NCBI GenBank assembly: GCA_012295275.1
Contig: CM022675.1
Coordinates: 1,513,695 to 1,575,924 of the forward strand
Length of the DNA stretch: 62,230 bases
Reading direction: 5' to 3'
DNA from: Chrysomallon squamiferum
Lineage: Eukaryota; Mollusca; Gastropoda; Neomphalida; Peltospiridae
Of the stretch, positions 36,633 through 46,905 are shown piece after piece. How positions within the stretch are numbered: position 1 is the first letter of the stretch; each line of letters begins with the position of its first letter. Made by a program: the position numbers and the translations under genes. Below the pieces are notes generated by a model. It made no database searches. It was not told the DNA's origin and saw only the letters and a program-made list of their open reading frames with translations.

Positions 36633-36823
36633 AGAAATGTATGTATACAGTAGTTATGACTTCACATGACATATGATTTAAAGTCGGTGATGTATTGAAG
36701 CCATCTTTTTTTTTTCTTATCACAAAAATAGTGAAAAGCTTAATACACATTTTTACATTTCTTTCGAAACACATCACACGGTTAGAATGTTACAATAACA
36801 AGGTACGTTCAATTCGCATTTCC

Positions 36824-36830
<7 letters not shown>
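35753..36830 (+). other. Upstream duplicated block, no gene seen
   Basis: Matches 960-1250 and 1600-2365. Contains a poly-A run at about 36565-36595 and a short AAT array. Confidence 0.6.
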
Positions 36831-37868
<1,038 letters not shown>

Positions 37869-38640
37869 TCTTATGGATGTCCAAAAATAGATCGTAGATT
37901 TCTTTGATTCCTGTTTTACAGCAAAGCTGATTTATTTAAAATTAAAGAACAGTTAAACATTCACTCTCAGTCAGTTGTGTGTGAAGATCATCTTGACATT
38001 TTCCTCCATAACTTATTTCTTTATGTGTGATAATTTTGTATGACATTTTTTATTTTGAATCAGGTTACCTGGATATCTATATTAATCATGCTTGAGTACC
38101 CACCTACCTACCAACCTACACTCTTTCAGTGTATACACCTATGCATCTATCTGCTTCTTTATATATCTGTTTTCTGTGTGTCTATCTATACCTCTGTTTT
38201 TCAGTTTGTTATTGTTGTTCATTTCAGTATATTCTATTCCATTTCAGGTTAGCGCTATTTTTTATTATTATTTTCAATTCATTTTATTATTATATGTTAA
38301 TTCTCTATGATACTTTTTCTGATTAGTTTATTTATTTATTTATTTATTTTTGAGACACAAGCTGATACTTTTCAGATATTTGTAACTGTGTTTAAGAAAA
38401 TATTAAGAAAATAGACTAAAACATCGTCTTAACATTATCTAACTCTTGCAGGTGTTACAATTGTAAGTCTCTCATTTGTGTGTAGATAATAATACATGGA
38501 ATCTTGTAGCTTTTGTTAGACATACAAACAGTTTTACCTCGAGACATCTCGCGTCTACTGCTCTACGAAAATGCTTCACTGGTCGTGAATGGCTTGCTGT
38601 TTGTTGGGTAGTGTTCTGTGTGTGATTGTGTGTGTGTGTG
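37869..38640 (+). other. Upstream duplicated block with the signal-like element (copy A2)
   Basis: Matches 2375-3120. The short ORF that begins at ATG 3075 in block 1 is broken here, because the codon after HWS is TGA. This argues against coding. Confidence 0.6.
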
Positions 38641-38737
38641 TCTCTCTGTCTGTGTGTGTGTGTTTTAATTTCCTGATTGCATTAATATTTTACTATAAAA
38701 GCAGGTGATATTTTGTGAGTGAAATTTAAAACTTATG

Positions 38738-38985
38738 TTAATACATATGTACATTACTTGAGTCAGTGTAATTTGTATAACTTCTTTAGTGTTCACCTTC
38801 TGTAAATACATATGTACATTATTCACTAAATGCAATTTGTATAACCTCTTTAGTGACCACTTTCTGTAAATACATGTGTACATTACTTCAGTCAATGTAA
38901 TTTGTATGATAACTTGTTTATGTCCACTTTCTGTAAATACATATGTACATTACTTCAGTCAATGTGTTTGTACAGTTTCAGGACG
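38738..38985 (+). repeat. Minisatellite, about 65-bp unit, four copies (upstream of gene 2)
   Basis: Units of TAAATACATATGTACATTAC, TTCAGTCAGTGTAATTTGTA and CTTTAGTGTCCACTTTCTG. Also upstream of gene 3, with five copies. Confidence 0.9.
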
Positions 38986-38999
38986 TGCAAGGACATCTG

Positions 39000-39679
39000 T
39001 AAATGTGTCTGTTATAATGTAATGATATTTTCACGTTACTATATATTCGTGAAGTGAATCCAAGATCATCTGGCGTCTTTTTCATCGGATTTAATCTCAT
39101 TTATGGCTTCTGATTTATCTCATGAAGTAGCAAACATATGCAAATCATCTTAAAAGCTATTTCAAAAGAGCAAGTATCTGATCATAAAACACCAACTGAG
39201 AAGCTCTATTAACTTTGAATTCTCGATTGGTCCATACACTCACCACTGCAACTCGGCTTGTTTAACTTCAACAGTGACTGTACCAGCTATTACATAGCAA
39301 TCAAATTAGAACATTTTGTAAGGGGTCAGTTTGCGCCAATTCTCCAGATTTGTGTGTACTATTTTTTGTTTATGTATGTATGTCTGTAAGTACGTATGTA
39401 GTAATGCATATTGGTGGGTACAACACATACATTTATAAAACTACGATGTTAAGAAAAAAATGTGATTCATAACAGTTAATGATTGTGTTAATACTCTATT
39501 GTTTTATGACGTATGTTTGATTATCAGAAAGCACCTATATTTGACAGGTACACACAGACACACATAAGCATACACAATACTATTCATAAATTATAACATC
39601 AAAGGTATTTATTTATTTATTTATTTTTAATTTATTAGTTTGTTTTTTTGTTTGTTTATTTATTTAATCTTCTTTTCAG
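39000..39679 (+). promoter_or_regulatory. Conserved segment upstream of gene 2; possible promoter and 5' leader
   Basis: Non-repetitive segment shared with gene 3 (60060-60755) but absent upstream of gene 1. It includes an octamer ATGCAAAT at 39138-39145 and an inverted CCAAT box GATTGG at 39225-39230. No TATA box can be assigned. Its place before the signal-peptide exon makes it the best promoter candidate, but this is inference. Confidence 0.25.
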
Positions 39680-39743
39680 TATAAAGTAAATATGTGGATA
39701 TCTTTCGTCTATCTGCTACTACTAAGTTGTTCCATCACTCTAG
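39680..39743 (+). CDS. Gene 2 exon 1: signal peptide
   Basis: TTTTCAG acceptor, 12 untranslated bases and ATG at 39692. MWISFVYLLLLSCSITLG. Phase-1 GTAACT donor. Confidence 0.82.
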
Positions 39744-39976
39744 GTAACTTTATTTTCGTATCTGTTTCTTTATAGAAATATTGTATGTGTCTGTTCTCAC
39801 AAAAAGAAGGGGAATTTGAAAAAAGTTCACACAGTGGAACAAGATATTAAAAACAAATACATCATTCAAATTATAACATTAATATTTTAGAAACGATTCC
39901 TTTAAATGACGATATATATTTTTTGTTCTGCCTAGTTAAATAGGGTTCAGAACAAGACGACTTCAGTAATTAAATA

Positions 39977-40009
<33 letters not shown>

Positions 40010-40423
40010 ATCTGAAGAGTGAAATCATTTAAGAAAACTATATAATTCAGATAAATGAAAGAAAATAATTATTAATATTTCTAAATAAATAAATAAATAA
40101 ATAAACAAAACAAATTTGAAACAAAAAGTTTGGTGACTGTATAATATCGATATGCTGCTTTCTTTATTTCATACTGGTCAAAGCAGTTGTCATGTCTAGT
40201 GGTTATCTCCACATTATTCTTCCTAATGTCTATTCTCTTCTATTTTATTATTATTATTATTATTATTATCATTATTATTATTATTATTCCTTCTATCTCT
40301 ATTGGCATTTAAAGTAAAATCCGTCACCATATATATTGTTTTCTTTCTTTTATTTAATAACAGTTTTCAGTCATGAAAGATATACAATGTTAAAAGGTTG
40401 TACTTGTTTATTAATCTTTGTAC

Positions 40424-40498
<75 letters not shown>

Positions 40499-41432
40499 CA
40501 TCATTATCATTATTATTATTATTACACAATATATTTGTCTGATTTATTCACAATTTTCAGTTATGAAAGTTCAGTTCTAAAATGTTGTACTTGTTTACAG
40601 GTGAAGAGTACTTCGACTGCAGACGACAGGGTCAGGATTGTGCTAATAATAAAACTTGTCAAAATGACGGCACCTGTGACTGTGGAAATGACTACACTGG
40701 CTACAACTGTGAGCTGGAGACAAGTCAGTATTGTAATTCTAATATGTCAAGTGTGGGTAACTGCAATAATATGTTCGAAAAACAACAAGAAGATAAGGTA
40801 GTTTTGTTGTTGTTTTTTTTCTTTATTTTCATATCATGACAGATACGAAATTTGTGTTTCCAGGTTTGAGTGGTTCAAGTCCATGTACCAATCAGACTGA
40901 CTCTTGTGGCTCTGATGGAGGTATCTGTTACAACAATAATGGAAACAAGGCGTGTTTCTGTCCACCTGGTTTCTATGGTGACCACTGTGAAAACAAAAGA
41001 TGTGAGTAATTCATACTACTTAACAAAATAATACTTATTTTTATATCTACCACTGTTTTAATGTGGCAGTGAAGTGTAGATGATATTCCAATTGTTTTCA
41101 GTATGCTCATTCATTATATATATGCACATATGTAATATATATGTGTATGTGTTTATATTAACTTAGATTACTGTTATTTACTAAACTTTTCACCTCCCAG
41201 TAATGTAAAATAAATAAATAAATAACAAAAAGTACAATAGTAAGATAATATTTAATTTTATAACAGGTTTAAACTCTTCCACTAAATACAGTCAGATTCA
41301 TTTTTTCATTAAATTAACCTGAGAGGAAACATTCAATATAAAAAATATAATTATTTGACATCAAATATGCTTTCTTTTATATTGAATGTTTATTATTATA
41401 AGTAGTACTAATAGTAATAGTAGTAGTAGTAA

Positions 41433-41503
<71 letters not shown>

Positions 41504-44500
41504 ATAGTAGTAGTATCACAATCATCATGATTATTCCTGCTAACAAATACTAATCTTAATATTTGCAGATGATGTTTCCTGTCAGAAAAGTTCTATGTTG
41601 ATTATGATTTATCCTTCTGGAACATTCAATGGTGTCGTCTATGCTAAAGGTGGAAAAGACACACCAAGTTGCAAATTCACACCATCAGCTCCATCCTCGG
41701 GAAAGCAGGGCGTGGCTCTTAATGTTAAGGATAGTGAATGTGGAGGGGTGACTCAGGTCAGTTCTTTTCATTTTTTTATACTTCTTATTTTCCTTTTTTT
41801 TTATTCAATTTTTCTTAATGAAACATATTTAAATACTTAGCTACTTCCATAAATTGTTTAAATAAAACAGATTTAAACTTCCTGTTATTTGTAGAATTAT
41901 AATATTTGTTGTTAACTTTCTACAAAGTGGTATTAGACATTGATTGAACATAACTTGTGTAATTGTGACTCGTTCTTAAGGTAAATCGAGGTCGAATTCG
42001 TGATGTGATCATTCAATTCAGTGAAATGTACATGACAAACCTCGACACAAAAGTCAGTGTCAGTTGTAGTGAAAAAAACAACGATGCCATAACCGTGACT
42101 GTCACCAAAGTGATAACAACCAAAGAAACTGAAAGGTTGGTTATACATATTAGTATTATTAGTAGGAGTAGTAGTAGTAGTGTTATTATTATTATTATTA
42201 TTATTATATTTTTCTTTCTTTCCTGGAATGTCTATAACTTTACTTACAATTGTGGTTACTACTGAATTAACATTTCCGTGAAGATGAAATTAATGCACTC
42301 AACATTCCATTTCAAGTATCAATATTTTTAGTTTGGGATATTACACATAGAAAGGGTGGGGGGGGTAATTTGTATACAATTATTAATATGGTGAACAGTT
42401 TGGACATCTGGGATACCTGTTGATGTTATTTTACAGAGACACACTGAAAACCACAAACACAGTCAACTCAATAGACTCCTCGCTTGTCCAGTTCAACATC
42501 AACCTCAAAGACGGGTCTCTAGTTTCAGAATCAGAAGCTGTCTCTTTAGATGAAGAACTTACATTTGAGTTTACTACAAGTAGGAGCAACTTGTTTCTAA
42601 CGTATTCTTCATTGAAATTATAATAATAATAATAATAATAATAATTATAATAATAGTAATAATAATAATAGTAATAATAGCTGTAATTAATTAATTCTGA
42701 TTTCGCATCATCGGCGGCTTTTCCTTTTTTTTTTTCCTTTTTTTGGCGCTTTAGATTTATTACTCATTTATTCATTTATTTTATTTTTATTCTCAGATTT
42801 GACAGAACAGCTAGTAGAGAAGATTGCCGACATTGAACCAGGTAACAAATATGTACGGCATTATAACTACAAACATTAATTATTTACTTTATGTTGCTGA
42901 ATTGTTTCAGTGTTTATTATTGACTTAAAACTGTCGACTTTCTCATTTTCAAACTACTCACAAACAGCTCGTAACGAATTCTTGGGAATTTCCTTTGAAA
43001 TATTATTTATGTTTATTATTTCATTATAAAGTGAGTGTTCGTCTAGTTGATGGTAATACAACTAAAGAAGGTCGAGTAGAAGTTTTGTACAAAGGTAAAT
43101 GGGGCAGACTGCAAAGTAATCATTTCTCCTACTATGAGGCAACTGCTGTTTGTAGAACTCTGGGTTTCAACAAGTAAGTTAATAGCAGATAGTTCTGATT
43201 TTTCCTGTAGTTCTACCTTTCGAAGCCCGTATTTTGCAGTATTCTGAATGGAAATTTCTAAATGAAGAAATATAAACTAATCTTGTATATAATATCGAAG
43301 TAAAACTATATAAGAGAAACCATTGTGGGTGGGTGTCTGTAAACAAGTAATTAAAATAGCAATAAAATAGAGAAGTAAACAAGTAAATGAATGAATAAAT
43401 ACATAAAAATAATATCGTCTATATGTGTGTGTTAACACTGTTCTTACAATTAAGTGTCTATCGTACAGCGCGTTTGGTATGCCACGTGGTAAAGGAGTCT
43501 TCCCAGAAGGAAGTGGACACATTTGGAAAGGTGATTTACACTGTCTTGGATATGAAATTGACGTAGATGATTGCAATAAATGGAGGATTACTGACTGTAG
43601 TGATGGCTGCACTGGAGAAGATATTGGAGTTATATGTGATGGTAAAGAAATATTATTATCATCATCTTCATCATCATCAGCACTGTTATCCTTATTATCA
43701 TCATAATTGTTGTTGTGGCTGTTCAGTGATGAAGATTTAACTTTTTGTTTTGTTCTACTATAACAGAAAATCCTACACCATACAAACTCAGACTCGTGGG
43801 TGGAAACAGCAAACAAGAAGGAATCCTTCAAGTACTGGCTGATGAAAAATGGAATACAGTGTGTAACAAATACTATATTGCTGACGTTGTGTGTCGGCAA
43901 ATGGGTTATGCAAAGTTAGTAAGTCTTTTTAAACGCAAACATTCAATTTAAAAAAAATAATAATAATAATAATAAAAACAACGACGACAACACCAACAAC
44001 AATAGCAACAAAAACAACAACAACAACAACAACAATAATAATAATAATAATAATAACAATAATAATAATAGTAATAATAATAATAATAGTGATGATAATA
44101 ATAAAAATAATAATTAGTGGTAGTTGTAGTAGTAATAGCAGCAGTAGTATAGTAGTAGTAATAGTAGTATTACTAATGTTATCGTAAATACATATATACG
44201 CACAAGGCCACATAAGCACGTTTACATATACATAGAAAATATATTGATATAAATTTCAACATTTCTAATGAAAACTAGGATTTGTAAATACAAATTTCCT
44301 GTGTTACTCTGATATTTGTTTTACGACTGTGGATCAAATCTATCATTGTGAGTAAACGACGTCTAGTATTTTACTTCTTATTATTTATGATTTTTGTTTT
44401 CATCAACGTTTGCTTTTCTAATACTACACACTGTCCTACCACTGAGATATATTTTTGAATAACCTTTTACTTTTATTTTTATTTTGACTGCGTTTCTTCA

Positions 44501-45242
44501 CAGATCAGAAATCTATGTTAATACTGAAATAGTTACTGGAAATATATGGAAGTATCAGCTTTTCATCCTTGGTTATGAACCTGCTGTGCATTTGTCTTTT
44601 CTCAGACTTCGGAATGAAGAGAGTCAATGTCAATCTGTACATATTAGGTGTTCAGGTATTAATGTTAAAACTGTCAGTTTCGGTTACTGTCCAATCTTTA
44701 TCAAATAACACTAGCGACTTATACAGAGAAAACAGTTTAGGATAGAAGAAAACTTAATGTTCTCATATGATTTTGATCAAGTTCAGGCACTACGAAAAAC
44801 ATCCAACTACAGATTACACTCTTATTATAACAGTAACAGTTGTTTACTGCAGATTCCAAAATAAAATAAAAAATTAAGAAATAAATAATAAAAAATAATA
44901 ATAAGCTATGTATACATGAAATATACAAAAAAAAGAGAATGCATTGATTTTATTGTTATGTTTGTTTTCTAGTGGACGTATCAAACATTGAATTACGACT
45001 AGTTGGTGGTCCAGACAGTAACTACGGTGTCGCTGAAGTGAAAATAAACAATGTCTGGGGCAGAATGTATGATGATTATCCTACGTCAACAGTTGCTAGA
45101 GTTTTATGCAGAACACTTGGATATAACGAGTAAGTAGAAACAGAATGTAATATTAAAGCAGTTAAATATCACTTGACACCATGTACTAATGCTAATAAAG
45201 CTAACAAAGCTAATAATGATGATGATGATGATGATGATGATG

Positions 45243-45303
<61 letters not shown>

Positions 45304-46114
45304 TAAAATGACATCCATAATAGCATTTAAACTGATATAAAAACTGACATAATTACTCTATTTAAATTGATGTACATTTTATGTATTTATTTAAAGAAGT
45401 TATAGAGCAATATTACTGAGTGAACGTGAGCATAATCTGACGTCAATCAACAAAAAGATTTGGACACAAAAGTGTGTTTTGTTCAGGACTGGAAAAGAAC
45501 ATTAATGAGTGTTTCCTTAGACTTAGTGAAAATGAAGATCATGAGAAGTACACAGCCCTGCTGTGTTCAGGTAATGTGTTTTAGACAGCAGTCACTAAAC
45601 ATCTACCACATGTTTAATCATTTCTTCTATGGAGAATAACATTCATTGTATTAGAGACGAAACACAACGAAATTAATAATGTGATAAAATGTAAGTGAAA
45701 AACTGTGTGTATGTGTGAGATGACAAGAAATTTTAGTTTGTTATAGGCTTTTGTTTCTTACTGCAGAGGATAAAGCAGAAACTGAAATTCGTCTTGTGAA
45801 TGGCAGTTCAGAACGAGAAGGTCGAGTAGAGATTAAATATCTTGGAATGTGGGGCACAGTCTGTGATAAATATCATACTGATTACAACGGAGCTGTTTAC
45901 TGCAGAATGCTGGGTTTCACTAAGTAAGTTATTAATAATGATTATTATATCTGCGAAATGAAGCAAGTTATTGATACCGATTATTGTAACAGCTGCTTAC
46001 TAAGTCGTTGATAATAATGTTTATTTCAGAAATCTAGCTCTGACTGAATAACTAATTAATAATAACTACGATCTTCAGCCTACTTGTTTTCGTTTTATTT
46101 TTACATTTGTTAAA

Positions 46115-46163
<49 letters not shown>

Positions 46164-46848
46164 ATATTTATTATTATTATTATTATTATTGTTGTTTTTT
46201 GTTGTTGTTGTTGTTGTTGTTGTTTTTCGTAATATGTTTTATTGTTTTGACAATTCTCTGTATCGTTTCAACATTTTTAATGATTATTATTATAACAATT
46301 GTCACTACTAATAATGATCATTATGACAGCTATTTACTACAGAAAACTTGATTTGAGATAAGTTATTAATCACGACTGTTGTAGCAGCTCTTTACTATAG
46401 CACTGTAAGCTGATTAGTAACGATTGTTATAAATGTAATGATAGTAAAGAAATATATTTTCAAATGACTCATTCCGTGCTTTACAGTTCAAATGCTACAG
46501 CTGTTGGTCGGGCTCATTTTGGTGAAGGATCAGGGCCTATCTTTCTGCGTAATATTCACTGTTTGGGAAATGAAACGAGTCTTGAGCAGTGTAATTTTCA
46601 ATGGGGTAATTTTCGATGTGACCATAGAAACGACGCTGGCATCAAATGTGCAGGTAACACTAACCAAGTGCTGATCATTACATTTCTATTTTTACCAGCT
46701 TTGAGCTTGTTATCACTTGTTATTTACGATATTATTATTTACGAAATATCAGAATGAAACGTTAACATTATAAAACTAATTTAAATCTTTTTGGGCTAAA
46801 TTTCTGTCATTTCTCTTTTCGCCCAGCTACTGAATTCCATGAGTATAA

Positions 46849-46905
<57 letters not shown>

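Noticed and set aside
40724-40797. Longer EGF exon in gene 2 (about 25 more codons up to a GTAGTT donor)
   Set aside because: That donor is in phase 0, which would put a TGA at the second codon of exon 3; genes 1 and 3 also stop almost at once.
43277-43900. Minus-strand ORF of about 207 residues opposite SRCR1
   Set aside because: Shadow of exons 9 and 10 of gene 2; no domain character, and the matching gene 1 strand is not open.
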